Under the pieces are notes generated by a model. That model ran no database searches. It had not been told where the DNA came from and worked only from the letters and a program-made list of their open reading frames with translations. Shown piece by piece: positions 38,146 through 50,564 of a stretch of DNA of 64,000 nt. Within the stretch, counting starts at the first letter, position 1, and the number at the start of each line of letters is the position of its first letter. Made by a program: the position numbers and the translations under genes. The stretch covers positions 24,493,748-24,557,747 of the forward strand of contig NC_083651.1 in assembly GCF_963576545.1 (NCBI RefSeq), in the 5' to 3' direction. This stretch comes from Limanda limanda. Lineage: Eukaryota > Chordata > Actinopteri > Pleuronectiformes > Pleuronectidae.

Positions 38146-38540
38146 CCCCCTAATTACCTCCACCGAAGGGGGTTATGTTTTCATCCCTGTCTATTTGGTG
38201 GTTGTTTTGTTGCCTAGAGTTTGCCTGTTTTTGTGTGCAAGATACTATCAAAACTAGTTCCAATTATCATTACATCTCGGTGGAGGGGTTGGTATGGATC
38301 AGGATAACATCTGTTAAATATTGGTGAAGATCCAGATTGGAGGGTGGGTCAAATTACTTTTACATTTCTTATTGCATGACAGGACGTTTTTTTGACATTT
38401 TCACTGATTTGCCAGGAAATATTTCATGGATCTTGATGAAGAAAAGTGCATATTTGTTTAGACTTATATCTTTAAGTGTGTTGGATTTGGTGCAGATTGT
38501 TTGAATTTAAGGGGACTGTTGGGCCTGGGTTGAGATAAGT
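38146..38540 (+). repeat. Dispersed repeat (CCTCCACCGAAGG family)
   Basis: Hallmarks of a repeat seen across many fish genomes are present in order: TTACCTCCACCGAAGGGGGT, TATGTTTTCATCCCTGT, CTCGGTGGAGGGGTTGGTAT, GTGAAGATCCAGATTGGAGG, AATATTTCATGGATCTTGAT and AAGGGGACTGTTGGGCCTGG. It is a non-coding relic. The class is not known to me. Confidence 0.6.
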
Positions 38541-39772
38541 TCTCTACTGACTACCATTCAATAGCAGCAATAAAGATTTCTGTGGTTTTTTTGCCTAACA
38601 CTGCATTTTCATGGCAACAAATAGTGTCAACTTTATCTATGAAACTTTTATTCTTTCCCAATCTCATTTTAATATTTTCCAGCACAGCCTGACTTAGAAT
38701 GCGGAATATCTGAATAACTCAATTAACTTGGGAACTCTTGCTAAAAAGTGAAAAGAGGAAAGAAAAGAAACCCAGAACAGGGTCTCATGTCTTAATTAAT
38801 AAAGGGGGGAAAGCAGCTGCCTTTGCTTCAGTGTGTGATTGCCCACAGGTTGATGCTACAGGCTACATATTAAAATATAAGCCTGCATGACAAGAGCGGA
38901 TTCAAACAATGATACTCACTCTGCTTATTTCAAATGTACAAAGCTTTAACTGAGGTTTACGAGTGTAACGACTGCGATATGATGCATCATTTTGCAGGCA
39001 ATTCTGAGCAATGCAAACTACACATCTTAAAGTAAAGAAATAACACGTTCATGAGTCTATATGAGTTACTATTCATGTGTTGTAAATAAAATACACACAT
39101 TTGTGGTGTATTTTAAGTTCATTTCATAAGCCATGACGTGTTTTTCATATTCACAGTATGATCAGTGCATGCTAATCGTCACACACCCATTAAACAACAT
39201 CTGTAATACAAAGCAGTGGTTCAAGTGGGCTTGATTTGCATTGGCTGAGTCACTCTGTTGCAGTGTGTGGTGTAATTCGCAAACACAATCATTACACTGC
39301 TTAACACATATGTAATTGCATTGTACTGAAGCACTATTTTTCCACTTGGCTTCGAAGAGGAAGTCTTCATCAAGTATAAGAGTGAGTGAAAAGAAAACAA
39401 CAGACTAACCATCTGTTGGTTGTCTTTATTGACAGGATCAAAGTACAACGCAGAGATCAAGTGCATAGAGCTCAAACAAGCAGCGATCATAATGTGGAAG
39501 AACTAATAAGTAGGCATGAGGGAAACAATCATGTTATACTACAGAGATGGCTCATCATCGGCGATTGGTGAAGCTGCCCTCATTTTATTTTGATAGCTCT
39601 TTCAATGACACTTCAGTTCTCATTTCAGAAACAGTCCAGAGGATATTGAATAATAAATAAAATGAATGAATTCTTTAGCACCACTTCAACCATGGTTACC
39701 CTGTTGTTTCATTCCTGCTCATTTTCTTTCCCTCTACCCTGAGCCACTTCAACTGTTCTCCTTGTGCCGTAG

Positions 39773-40159
39773 GCTCCGGCTGCAAGATGCGAACGTTGGA
39801 CAGTGGGATTGGGACCATCCCTCTTCCTGAATCCTGTTCCTTCTTCTCCTCCATCCTGCACCTCCTCCCCAAATCCTCATCAACCCCAGAACAGTCCCTC
39901 AGTCCTCCTAGTGCCCCCGGTTCCTCCAGCGAGGACGTGTCTCCCTCCCCATTACCCCGGTGGAGAATACCCTCCAGCTTTAAGGACAGCAGCCATGCAG
40001 GGGTGCTAAACTCCCTGTCTGACTCGTCCATGACCCGTATCCAGTCAGTGCCTTTCCCCACTGTGGCCTTCCTGCAGCCCATCCAACCCCAGTGTACACC
40101 TATTGTGACCTCTGCCAGTGTGTGTGATCCCCAGAGCAGGCTCCCCAGACCACCCCAAG
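39773..40159 (+). CDS. nckap5: NCKAP5 exon (GCKMRTLDSGIGTIPLPES...)
   Basis: This 387 bp exon follows a TTGTGCCGTAG acceptor. Its opening KMRTLDSGIGTIPLPES matches mammalian NCKAP5 closely. A Ser/Pro-rich stretch follows, ending DPQSRLPRPPQ (human QSRLPKP). The preferred donor is CCAAG/GTAAAG, leaving one base. This joins the exon at 42566 to read PPQ-GGMEPKKLTYIK. The frame stays open beyond this donor to a TGA at 40303-40305, and the first part of that extension (GKVKPQKQQSEA) resembles human sequence. A later donor at 40226 or readthrough is therefore possible. Confidence 0.85.
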
Positions 40160-42565
40160 GTAAAGTAAAGCCACAAAAGCAGCAGTCAGAAGCATGGCTG
40201 CTGGACTGCAGCAGCAATGATGATGGTTTCCTTTTTGTGCTGTTGGATTATGCACTGAAACACTTTTTGTGCTCTTTTGCAAAATCTTACTTTTTGAATG
40301 TGTGAGTCAGATTTAATGGCACAAATGTGTCACAAACTGCTAGTTTCAATTTACAGAATGTCGTCAGCCAATCTCTGTGCAACACCATTACTAACGCATA
40401 CTACCAAGTTTCATTCACATAAATCCTGTCCTGCAGTCAGATATCAAAAAGGCATTTTCCAGTGTCAGTATTGCTGTAGGGGACTAAACAAGAATTACAA
40501 AATGTTAGGACAGCTGTCAGCCCAGTTTCAGAGCATTATTGTGACAAAGGGAAGGAGAGAAGGAAAGATTTGACATGGAGTTAGACACATACAAAAAGCC
40601 ATGCTGAACAAAAGTAGTCCATGACTTGGGAAGGAGATTAGATGCTTTATAGAGAACGTGATTGTCATGGAGATTGATAAGAAAGAATCCCATTACACTG
40701 TGAAGATCGGACTAGCAAACCTTGGCAGAAAAGTCAAAACATAGAGGAGTAGCACAGACTATGGAAGTACTGGATTTTAACATTGTTGTTATGTATTTAA
40801 ACCCCAAATTAATTAACAGCAATTATAATTATTGACTCAAACAGCACATGACTTATATGACAAGTCTTAAATTGTACCAGTGGTTCTTCCATGAAGCATA
40901 TTCTTTTCAGTTACATTTGACATAAGGGTTAATCAAATATGGTATTTTATAGTCTGGTGCTAATATGCCACATGATACATTTGGATGTACTTTTTGTGGC
41001 CATCATTGTATTGTCTGTAGCTGTGGCTGGGGAAGAACCAGCATCTTGTTGGGGATGGAGATCATTGACTAGAAAAACTTAGCCAACGCCAAATCAGGAG
41101 CTGAAATATGTAATGGTCAATGGTTTTGTATTTATATAGCGCTTTTCTAGTCTTGATGACCACTCAAAGCACTTTACAGTACAGTTTTACATTCACCCAT
41201 TCACACACATTCATCCAGTGGAGGACGACCACTCTATCCCTCAGCCACAGCCGCCCACAGTATGATATTAACTATTTGATTTATATATTTATCTCATCTA
41301 AGGCACAAGATTTGTGCATGCTCATTTTGTATAAAAACTCTGAAGGTCTGAAAGTTAAATTTAGACCTTAAGACATTCTTAAGAGAAGATACTGGTAGTT
41401 TCCATTCTTCAAGATACTGTAGACATTACCTGCTCAATGGTAATCACAGATCCACCGATTTCCACTGTTAAGAAAACTGCATCTGGAATAACAAGAGAAA
41501 GAGCCTGGTCAAAATAAAGCTTTTTCATACTGACCCCTTAAACCTGTTTTCCCCTGAGTTGCTGTTGGTTACACAACTACAATGTTCCTTTTTTACATGG
41601 CACATGGGAATTTTAGAGAATGTTTGGGTGCTTTATTTCAGACAGATGTGAACACGGGCAGGCTTATTTCTAGCCTTCAATTTGTAGGTCCAAAAGTTTT
41701 GGCTGGCTTTTAAGTGTTTCCAGGTGATTTGTGCATAAATGAAAACCTTAACATGTCTCCTAGTTATGCACTGGATGCAACGTACATGCTATCATGCTTA
41801 TAGTTAACGCTGCATGTCCTAGACAAATTTGTATCATCAACAGATAATGATGGAAGATATGGAAATCAACAAACAACAAGATTGTTTACTTGCTGCAGTT
41901 TGAGGCTATTTAGTCCTTGTGTGAGACTTTGATCTTACTGTTCTTCATTTGATACATTCTTTGCTTCTGCTTAGCTTCCATGCTTGTGTAACAATAAAGT
42001 TAGGTCTGTGCCTTATTTCATACTTGCATAGAGCTTCAACTTACAGAGGGGTCGGGTGGACGATCTCGCTCATTGGTGATGCTTGTTTTGCTAGAATGTT
42101 GGATTACTTTGTAAAGAGTTTGACAGACACTGAGAATCTTCTGAACGGACAGTTAAGATTGCTAACCTTGCGTCAGACTCGTGCTTATTTGCTGAAATGC
42201 ATATTTAAACATTTGTCTCCTGAGGGAGAACTTGAGAACTGTGGCTGTTTGATTTGAGCATGTCTGGTAAAACTTAACCCTGTCTTTATTTGCACACTGT
42301 TACATTTCAATGAAATAGTTGTAAGAATTATAAATTGATCATCTCTCAAGATGTCAGACTCTGCTTTTTCAATGTCACTCAAATCTCCTGCAACTTTGAA
42401 TTTTGAGTTATAATCTAACTCTTTTTGAAGATGCCAGACATCAGTCCTTCAGTATCACTCAGTCTGCTCTCTTTATTCCACATCTGGACCCTCCTGTTGA
42501 CAGGGGAATTAACTTTGGCTGCTTAGAAAACCTCTGACATGACTTTTATTGTGTGTTTTTTTCAG
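40160..42565 (+). other. nckap5: NCKAP5 last intron with one SINE
   Basis: A 2.4 kb intron. It contains the SINE fragment at 41119-41256. The first 146 bases may be coding in an alternative transcript. Nothing else is supported. Confidence 0.7.
41119..41256 (-). repeat. tRNA-SINE, internally deleted
   Basis: The minus-oriented copy keeps the 3' tail (41119-41220) and the tRNA head (GAGGACGACCACTC to CAGCCGCCC at the right edge). It lacks about 110 bases of the body present in the copy at 48127-48366. Confidence 0.8.
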
Positions 42566-42681
42566 GTGGAATGGAACCAAAGAAGTTAACCTATATCAAA
42601 TCGAACACACGAGCCACCCAGAGCCAACAAGAGCAGACAAGACTTCAGCTTGCCAACTGTAAGATAAAGGAAGAGATGTAA
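42566..42681 (+). CDS. nckap5: NCKAP5 last coding exon
   Basis: A good acceptor (GTGTGTTTTTTTCAG) precedes it. In the phase left by the previous exon it reads GGMEPKKLTYIKSNTRATQS and on to LANCKIKEEM with TAA at 42679-42681. The other two phases stop sooner (8 codons) or at a different TAA (42662-42664). I infer this exon from splice-site quality and exact phase agreement. I cannot confirm the match to the mammalian C-terminus from memory. Confidence 0.68.
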
Positions 42682-43404
42682 AGCTGAAAAACCTATGTAG
42701 CAGAAAGAGCATGTCATCATCTCTGCCCACCAATCATCAACAGTGTCATTATTTAGTGTTAAATACAGGATAGTTAGAAAATAATGATAACAATATTAGT
42801 TTTGAAGGTTAAACGTCTTTGAAAGTCAAAATGACCCTTTTTACCTAATAAATGGCAGGCATTTTCTGATTTCAGACCAAATCAATTCACAAAAGTCTGA
42901 AGAAGTAAAATAAATTAGGGAGTGTATGTTGAATTAAATTAGCTGTATAGCCTTGGACAGTAAATACCTAACTTTATTCAAATTCATCTTACAACTTAAA
43001 ATCTTCCAAATCCTGGTTGTTTTTTGCGCACCGAAAGATTACATTGGCATGTGATGACATTTTTTTAGCAGTTCAATATTCACTGAATATCAAGAAAAGT
43101 GTAGCATCAGCTCCAATAGGCTTATCAGACAAGTTCAAACTTTGCCTTTCACAGTCCAAACTGTCACAGCTCCCCTGTTATAAAGGTGGAGAAAACTGCA
43201 ACATTTTGTCTTTAGTCACATTCTATGCAATAGTGTAATCTGTCTCAGAACTGCACTGAAAATGATAAACTTAACTGTAGACACTCATTTCAATCCCCAC
43301 TGAGCAGAAAGCAAGTTTAATGGTGGTGACTAAACACATGACTAACACAAGCTCCCCAAACATCATTTGCATCTTCTCACAGTACATTAACGCTGGCATT
43401 TACA

Positions 43405-43850
43405 GCTTGTATGTGTGTGTGTGTGTGTGCTAACTTGAACACATATCTTTGTGAGGACCATTTTGGCCAGTCCATAAGTTCTGGCTCTTTTTTAATTCAA
43501 TTCAATTTTAGTTGTATAGCCCCAAATCATACTATACAATATCTCAGGGCACTTAAGATAGAATGTCAAGACCTTTCAAATTCTTAGAGAAACCTAACAA
43601 GTGCTGCCCATAAATGCACTGTATGAATATGTGTGAACGGCAAATTCTGTTACTGTGAAGCTCTTTGGGTGGTCATCAATAGTAAAAAAGAGATATGTAA
43701 ATACAGACCATTTACAAATGGCTTCAGGCATTATAGGGTTAGAATTAGATTTAGGTTAGGGTTAGGGGAATGTATAATGCCAATGAGTGTCCTCACTAAG
43801 CTAGAAGCATAAAGTTGTGTGTTTGCGTGTGTGCATGTGTGTGTAGATTG
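43405..43850 (+). repeat. GT-microsatellite-bounded repeat with nested fragments
   Basis: The outer repeat runs from a GT array (43410-43429) and GTGAGGACCATTTTGGCC to GAGTGTCCTCACTAAG and a second GT-rich array at about 43820-43845. This is a familiar fish repeat. It is interrupted by an L2-like tail fragment (about 43494-43570, TTCAATTCAATTTTAGTTGT) and by a SINE tail (43606-43715). Confidence 0.55.
43606..43715 (+). repeat. tRNA-SINE 3' fragment
   Basis: It reads TGCACTGTATGAATATGTGT through GGGTGGTCATCAATAG to ACAGACCATTTAC. This is the 3' part of the family complete at 50565-50834, diverged and lacking the tRNA head. Confidence 0.65.
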
Positions 43851-45523
43851 TAAGATATGGCTGTGGGTTAAAAAACTAGCTCTAGGTATGAAGTTACACA
43901 AGAGCCACAAGTACACACACACGCAAACGTACACATGCGTGCACAAATGCATGCATACAAAGTCAAAAGTCAATTCCATACAAGTGTAAATACAAATGTT
44001 GAATAATCTGCACAACCGTATAAAACATTAACAGTATGCAGGACCATGTGAATGCTATGTATCAGTCCTGGTATAATTTTTACTGACACAGCTCACTTTT
44101 GTGGGGAAGTGATGTAACTTTATATTAACATGCAGGGAAGGAGGTCTCACCATTTCTGCCCAGTGCAATCAAATCACAAACTGTCTCTTTTGATTTGCAT
44201 CCAAACCAAATTGCTACTATGAGTAGAACTAATACATGTTGAATTTACTTTCAAAGACACTTCAAAACTTTCCAGGTGCATTTTAAGTAGGGAGAGTTGT
44301 ATTCTTTTCTATGAAGCTCCTGAAGCATGTCTCTGCAGGTTCTTGGCACCCATTTTGAGGAATTGTGCTACATTATGTGATTTAACCTTATTTGGGCAAA
44401 TAAACCCACAATCAAACTGAAATGTTCTATTGAGCATCTCTTTCCCAGACTCTGCCTATAGTCTGTATGAATAGGGCCTTCGCTGCCAGTGTTGCATTGT
44501 GTAAACTATTTTTAAGAGTATTTTAACTTGTTTGAAATGGCAGAGATTTTTTAAATATTGTATTATTTGCATAGTAGAAAGCCACAGCATTTCACTCTGC
44601 TCTACCCCTTCTTCCATTTCAGAGTTCCTGAGGCTGAAGGAGTCAAACTAGAAACGGGGAGTCGAATTATCACTTGGATTTATCACTTTAACTCACATCG
44701 AGGATCCTTAAATCCCACAGTGTGGACACTGTGTCTGTGTGTGAGGATGAAACGCTCACAACTTGGCACTGCAGGCTTCCACATGTGCTTGGTGTTGAGT
44801 TGAGATCCTCAGCAGCTTTTGATGTGTAATAAAGAAAACTTTGGCAGCCATTTTGGAGAATTGCAGCTCATCGGCTTCAGCCAGGAGCAGCTGATTCAGC
44901 TTCTAAACGTTCAACTCTACTGAATCACTAGTTACATTGACATGGTTCATTATCTTTTCCTCTGACAACATGCAATTTTAAATACATGATACAATCACGT
45001 TTTAACTGCAATGGTAGTTTTGTTTTTATGTCCCTATGCTACCCGATGTATCATTACCAACTTATAAATCATCTGAGTTGCACATAAGCTGATGTAAGTG
45101 TCTGTGCACGTTAACTGACCTACAACAAGTGAAGCTTTACATGTGCAGGTCTGATCAGAAAATCAACATTGCATAACCCTTACTTACTAAATGCATCTAC
45201 TGCGGCACACAACTTTCATTGTTACAAACTTATATTCTCATGTTAAAATGTGTTCTCATACTGTGTGACAGTATGCAACTGGCACAGCAATGCTGTTGCA
45301 ACCCTGTCACCTACAAATTACATATATATAACCATCATTTGTCTGGCTATTTTGGAGAATTTATAAAAGTGCTTGAATTGTGTATTTCTTTTTACCAAAT
45401 ATGTTTCCCAACAGTGTAAAGTCTAATGAAGACTTTTTAAACAAGAAACTTAAGACAACATGGATTTGAAGCTTTGTCCTTGGAAACTGTGGGACTGTCA
45501 TTACTAGACTGTCTATTCTTCTG

Positions 45524-45527
<4 letters not shown>

Positions 45528-45554
<27 letters not shown>

Positions 45555-45555
45555 A
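45528..45555 (+). repeat. CA microsatellite
   Basis: About fourteen CA units, followed by AAGACACACATG. Confidence 0.95.
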
Positions 45556-47605
45556 AGACACACATGTTGCCCCGACAAACTATATGGCCTTATAAAGCTG
45601 TGTCAGCAAACAATTCTCCACCTTCATATCCAGCAGTCACAGAGGAACAGTAGCTTCTCATTGATATGTGTCCTTGATTCTGACACAGAACAATGTTCTC
45701 TCTGTTTTGGTCTCCAGATGTTAAGAAACAGTGTCAGCTCTTTGACTTGCCGGATGGACGACTGCATCAACCAGCTGCTTGTAAATTTGTCCTTTGCTAC
45801 AAGCAGTTGGGTTTTTGTTAATGATGCTAAACCACTGCTTACATCACAGTGTCACTTGACTACATTTGATTACTAAAAACCTTGTCTAATGCAGGTTTAC
45901 ATGATAGTTTACGAGCACAGACCGTTTGCTACCAGACCTCTCTAATGGCGCCAGCTGTGGAGACTATTGACTCCACTAAAACCCTGCAGGTTATGTAGCT
46001 CATTCATTTACAGTTTTCAGCCACATGGGAAGCTTTACTCTAGAATAATTCTGTCACTGATATGTTTTGGAGCAAAGCAGCAGATGGAAACTTTAAATGT
46101 CAAGATTACAAACTATGCTTTCCTGAAAATAGGCGGAGTTATCTTATGTACAGCACTTACTACTGATTTCCATTCAGGAGTTCTGCACCTGGCTGCGTAT
46201 TGTGGCTCCTTAAAGTCTGCACTAACTTGTTGGAAGCTTTTTTTATTGTTACACTGTTTATATCAACTTGCATGCAACCGCCCTCTGATTTATTCAAACC
46301 TTCAAATGCATCATATGAATCTGATGTCCATCATCATATGCATCAGAGTTTCTTCACAAGAGGTGGAATAAACTGACGTGTTAAATGTGATGTGCACTGT
46401 TAAATATTTAAGTAATAAGACACAATATCATCTATTGTGAGATTGGCTTTCACAACTGCACCTTGATATTTTGAAAAAATCTCCTCTTAAAATGAAATTC
46501 TTCATATGTGCACTGCATTCAGCTTTTTTCTCACATTTTTCCACAGTTATGACATCGAGACCGACCAGTTTGTTTTGCATGTAACCTTAGCTTTAAAGCA
46601 CCTAGTAGGCACATAGTGGACGCTGTTGTGCTCGCTCAGGGAAAAAACTAACAACGAGTGTCTAGGATAGATGCTGTGGATTAACACATACAATCATTTC
46701 ACTGCAACCATCAGATTTCACTGTAATGGTTGAAGATATTTACTTGTCCTCTTGTCTGTTTTTGTCTGTACACTGACCTGTTACATATCGCACCACGGTT
46801 GCTCAGTTTTCTCTCTCTTATGTATGCTGTGCCCTTTATAGTAATGTTTTCGGTGTCATGAATGCATCTCAACATATTTGACAGTCATAGCTACTTTACG
46901 ATGTTTCCCTCTAACACCTTTGTCAGCTCCCAACCTTTCATGTGTAGATATTTGTGAAAATGCATATTGCCAAACACTGCTCTGAGCTAATTGCGTATAC
47001 AGAAAATGAATGCAACTAACTCTACATATCAAACTTATCATGGTGATTATAGCCATATTCTTCAAGACACTAGAGACAGTTTACATGTGATGTAGAACTA
47101 TAAAGCACTGTAACATTGCACAATGCCATTAGTCATGCCATCTTACTGTATTTACCTCTTCCTTAAACTGCTTCATGTATATGTGAGGTAATATTTGTAA
47201 AATAGCAGTAGTGTTGATGCCAATAGAAGCACACAGGCCTATTAAATGAAATATGTAGCGTGCACAGGTGATACAAGGTTTAATGGATCAGGGAACAGAT
47301 TGGCTGCACCGATACGGGTAGATGGAGCATGATGTCTGTGTTTTTAAAGTGGCTCATATAATGAAGAGCATTACTCTCAAAAGAGTATCGTATTTTTCTA
47401 CATGTACTCTTATGCCCTGTATTTGTACTCAGCACTGAAGAGTGTAATTTAGTGCACATAATGTTACTCACTCTAACAGTAATTCTCCTCTAAATGTTTT
47501 TTTCAGTTCCCTATATGATGTTCCTGTGTGACGGTCACCTTAGCAGTATGAATTGAGAGCTGTATATTACTGATATTCCTTGTTTTATGTCAAAAAAGAA
47601 AGAGA

Positions 47606-47611
47606 AATAAA
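47606..47611 (+). terminator. nckap5: Candidate polyadenylation signal of NCKAP5
   Basis: AATAAA with GU-rich sequence about 35-45 bases downstream. It is the last well-placed signal before the SINE-containing intergenic region. It is a candidate only, because earlier AATAAA copies exist near 42.85 and 42.91 kb. Confidence 0.4.
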
Positions 47612-48126
47612 TAATTTCAACACTTACAATACATCTAATGTTTCCTTGTGGTTTGTTGTATTTCACTGAGGTGATTTGGCAAAACAAACACCCACTGTAA
47701 TTGTATGCCAACAGAGTGTCCTCTCAGTTTGAGCATTCACTCCAGGCTCGTAGCCATCCAGTTTGACAGCATGAAAGATGGAAGCTCTTCAGAGGCATCT
47801 CTACATGAACACTGAGCTCAGCTTACTGTGACAAGTGTTTTTTTTATTAAATAAGCTCAACAATTTTCAGAATACTAACCAATGTGGCAGGGGCACTGCC
47901 CAGGGCCTCTCAAACTTCTGAGAGGAAAACTAGAATCCAAGAAGATTAAAAATATTGAAAACCATGTAATTCTAAAATCATGTTATTATTGATCATTGCC
48001 TTAGACATGGGAATTGTGAGGCACATATAACATTTGAAAAGGTTTTCTTTGAATGCGCTCACATGTCTTGTCACATACAAATGTTGTTTTTATGCATTGA
48101 TCTTACATTAGCAAGGGATGTTTGGC

Positions 48127-48366
48127 AAATGGTTTTGTATTTATATAGCACTTTTCTAGTCTTGATGACCACTCAAAGCACTTTACAGTACAGTTTCACA
48201 TTCACCCATTCACACACACATTCATACAGTGCATCTTATCACAGCACTCTGTTATTCTATGGGGGGGCATTCAGGGTTCAGCATCTTGCCCAAGGACACT
48301 TCGGCATGCAGATGGGTCAGACCTTCAGGTTGGAGGACGTCCACTCTACCCCTCAGCCACAGCCGC
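48127..48366 (-). repeat. tRNA-SINE, near full length
   Basis: Reversed, it opens with the tRNA-like head (GCGGCTGTGGCTGAGGGGTA, then CAACCTGAAGGTC). It continues through GCATGCCGAAGTGTCCTTGG and ends in the tail CTTTGAGTGGTCATCAAGAC, GTGCTATATAAATACA. A dozen or so bases of the B-box region (GTTCGATNCC) are missing compared with the copy at 50565. Confidence 0.85.
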
Positions 48367-50564
48367 TGTGTGAGTTTTCATAGGGAAAGTAAAGATGCTG
48401 AAGTTGGAGTGTGTCTAAGTGTTCTACTGTAGCACTGGCATTGTTGGTTCACTGTCCCTATCTTGTGGTCAGTGTTGTACATAATGCTAACCCCAATCTT
48501 TCCCTTACCTCAAATGATGATTTTGGGAAATGTGCCTTTTCATCTTCTGCCCAAAGCAAAATGAGAAGACTGAAACTCTCGTCTACAATTCCACAAACAT
48601 CTGTCTGTCTGTGTGTGGAACACATATTAAGTACCATTCATCTTTTATGCTTAACAATTGGCCTGTAGATTATAAAGTGTACAAGGAAGTGCAGTGTCTG
48701 ATTTGGTGTGATTTTGGACATGGGATATGTTCAATATTAATAAAAACTAAATGCCTTCAGGCTGTGGGCTGAATAGAATCTTCTACATCTCTGGAAATAT
48801 TACAGCAGCAGTTGACAACTGGCAGCCAGCAGCCATTAATAACTTCCCTGCCTGACTTTTGTGGAATTAGTGGGTAGATGAAAAGTGTTCAGATGCAGGT
48901 TTAAAGAGAGTTTGAATAGAAACAGGAGACAAGTAAATTGATTTATTGCGATGAGCGTTTTGAGCTGCAGCTATGAAACAAACTGACTTAATTTTAAGTA
49001 CTACTGTGTGATTTCAACTCAGTGAGGAAAAGTGAGCTAGAAAACTGCTGAAAATGACAAACACACACACACTCACACTTAACAGTTATGCACTCGCTTC
49101 AGCTTACTTTTTCACAGAAAGAAGTAAACCTGATGAGACATTTGAATCGTAGTTTCAGAACAGTGTAGGGTTGTCCTGCGGCCCCCCTGCTGGATCTGTG
49201 TAGGTCAGTTCATTAAGTCCAAATTAAAGTAAATCCATGTAAATGAGGTGATGAAAAACATCCTTAATGACAACAGAGAAATGTGTAAATGTTGGACATA
49301 ACTGCAAATCAGGTAAACATATCAAAGTTACCGTACATAAGTGCCATTAGAGCTGCATGTCAATGCTTTACTCACTTAACTCACTTATTGTATTCGACAC
49401 AATGAACTCCTTTTGATTTATAGACACTTGATATTTTCCAAAGACCGAAAGTCTCACAGTTCACTTGAGAAATGAAAATATTTTGGACATTATTTTGAAA
49501 AACTTTTTAACTGCACTTTTAAGATGCTGCTCACACTGTGAATGCAGAGAACTTTTATTATCTGGTGGTCAGTCAGCCTTGATTGGTGTAGCTCTATGCA
49601 CAATGCCTCCCAGTGTGTCATCAGTCATGTTATGACACTCCTGCTCAGAAGCTGCCACAGAGAGAAACTATATCTGCACATTTAGCTCAAATCTACTAAG
49701 TATTGCACTCAACTGAATCTCATTCTAATGCAGAAAAAGTAATTTGATTTTTTTGGGGAAAATACTAGACCATCCTTAATTCAAGTGACAACTTTAATAG
49801 TTGCCCATCTTTTACTTTAACACCAGCATAGTTTCACTTAATTACCTTGGACATCTCATTTCAGGCGAAAAAGCTCTTCACTTGTCGACACACATCTTCT
49901 CATTGCCTTAAAATGTCATTTAAATAACTCTTAGCTAATTTAAAGTTTCACCAAAGTAGGTATTCATAATATTTAATTGTGTCTTAATGTGTAATTTTCC
50001 AAGTTCTAACTATTCTGATTAGCACAGTTAAATCACAAACAACTTCTTCACGGCTCCTTGATGCAGCGCTGACACACTGTTTCATCCAGTAATTAAAATA
50101 GGCTTGATCTAAACCACTCTGTATCAGAGTGCTGCAGTTTAGACAGAGGGCTGAAATCTGCTTGTGTTGAAAACAGTCAAAAAGGACAAAGCATAACATG
50201 ACCCTCCTTTGTTGCAGATCAGTAGTTTTTCGCTCGTCTGGGTTTGTTCTGCACTGACCTCGTCTTAGTCCTTATGCAGCAGCGGGCTGGTGGGTGTAGT
50301 GATGCATGTATGCTGTAAATTAGTTTGGGGCTTGGTTAAGGACAGGCTGATGTGTTGTCGGCTCAACAGTGTGAAGTAGAAAATTAATTGTTCAACAAGG
50401 TTTTAGCCGTATGTGAAATAAAAGCTCACACTGTGCACCACTGAGGAGACTAATCCATCTCTAGACTTTGTGAAACACTATCCTACAAGTTTAACCCACT
50501 AAGGGTATTGTTTTTGTTGAAGTGTCTTAAAAATGTGCATGGCCAGAACTTCAGTGGCACATAT

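Larger units (their letters stand above)
33601..39772 (+). other. nckap5: NCKAP5 intron (6.2 kb)
   Basis: It holds a LINE-like remnant (36060-36440), a GC-rich transposon-like patch (36440-36800) and a dispersed repeat (38146-38540). No gene or element is supported in 33.6-36.0, 36.85-38.1 or 38.6-39.7 kb. Confidence 0.8.
1800..42681 (+). other. nckap5: NCKAP5 gene, partial: 5' end outside the window
   Basis: The gene encodes Nck-associated protein 5, a large, mostly disordered protein that was named for binding the SH3 domains of the adaptor Nck. The family (NCKAP5 and NCKAP5L/Cep169) is associated with microtubules and centrosomes. Eleven plus-strand exons join in compatible phases to about 1415 residues. 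The human long form is near 1900; the difference is explained by upstream exons, one unlocated internal exon and a shorter C-terminal linker here. In order the protein has a coiled-coil segment (exons at 5201-11011), a serine-rich linker, a proline-rich PPPPLPPGR motif, a conserved LKPVMGMNGAKARSQSF block, a conserved TIEEKVML...WFGFRKSKLP block, and the motif KMRTLDSGIGTIPLPES. The single-copy paralogue NCKAP5L is the main alternative. Adjacency to LYPD1 and residue-level similarity to mammalian NCKAP5 favour NCKAP5. Confidence 0.92.
42682..47630 (+). other. nckap5: Probable NCKAP5 3' untranslated region and flank
   Basis: There is no supported coding sequence. AATAAA signals occur soon after the stop (about 42846 and 42908). 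Another is at 47606-47611, in a good context followed by a GT-rich stretch (TTGTGGTTTGTTGT) about 35 bases on. Either could end the transcript. The stretch includes a CA microsatellite at 45528-45555 and a compound repeat at 43405-43850. The open frame of 134 codons at 45967 has no homology that I recognise. Confidence 0.4.

Noticed and set aside
39696..40217. 173-codon minus-strand open frame
   Set aside because: Antisense shadow of the NCKAP5 exon at 39773-40159.
43736..43768. TTAGGG-like run suggesting an interstitial telomere
   Set aside because: Only a few degenerate units, within a known kind of dispersed fish repeat.
45967..46371. 134-codon open frame in the probable NCKAP5 3' region
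   Set aside because: No family resemblance, no splice context and AT-rich composition typical of untranslated sequence.
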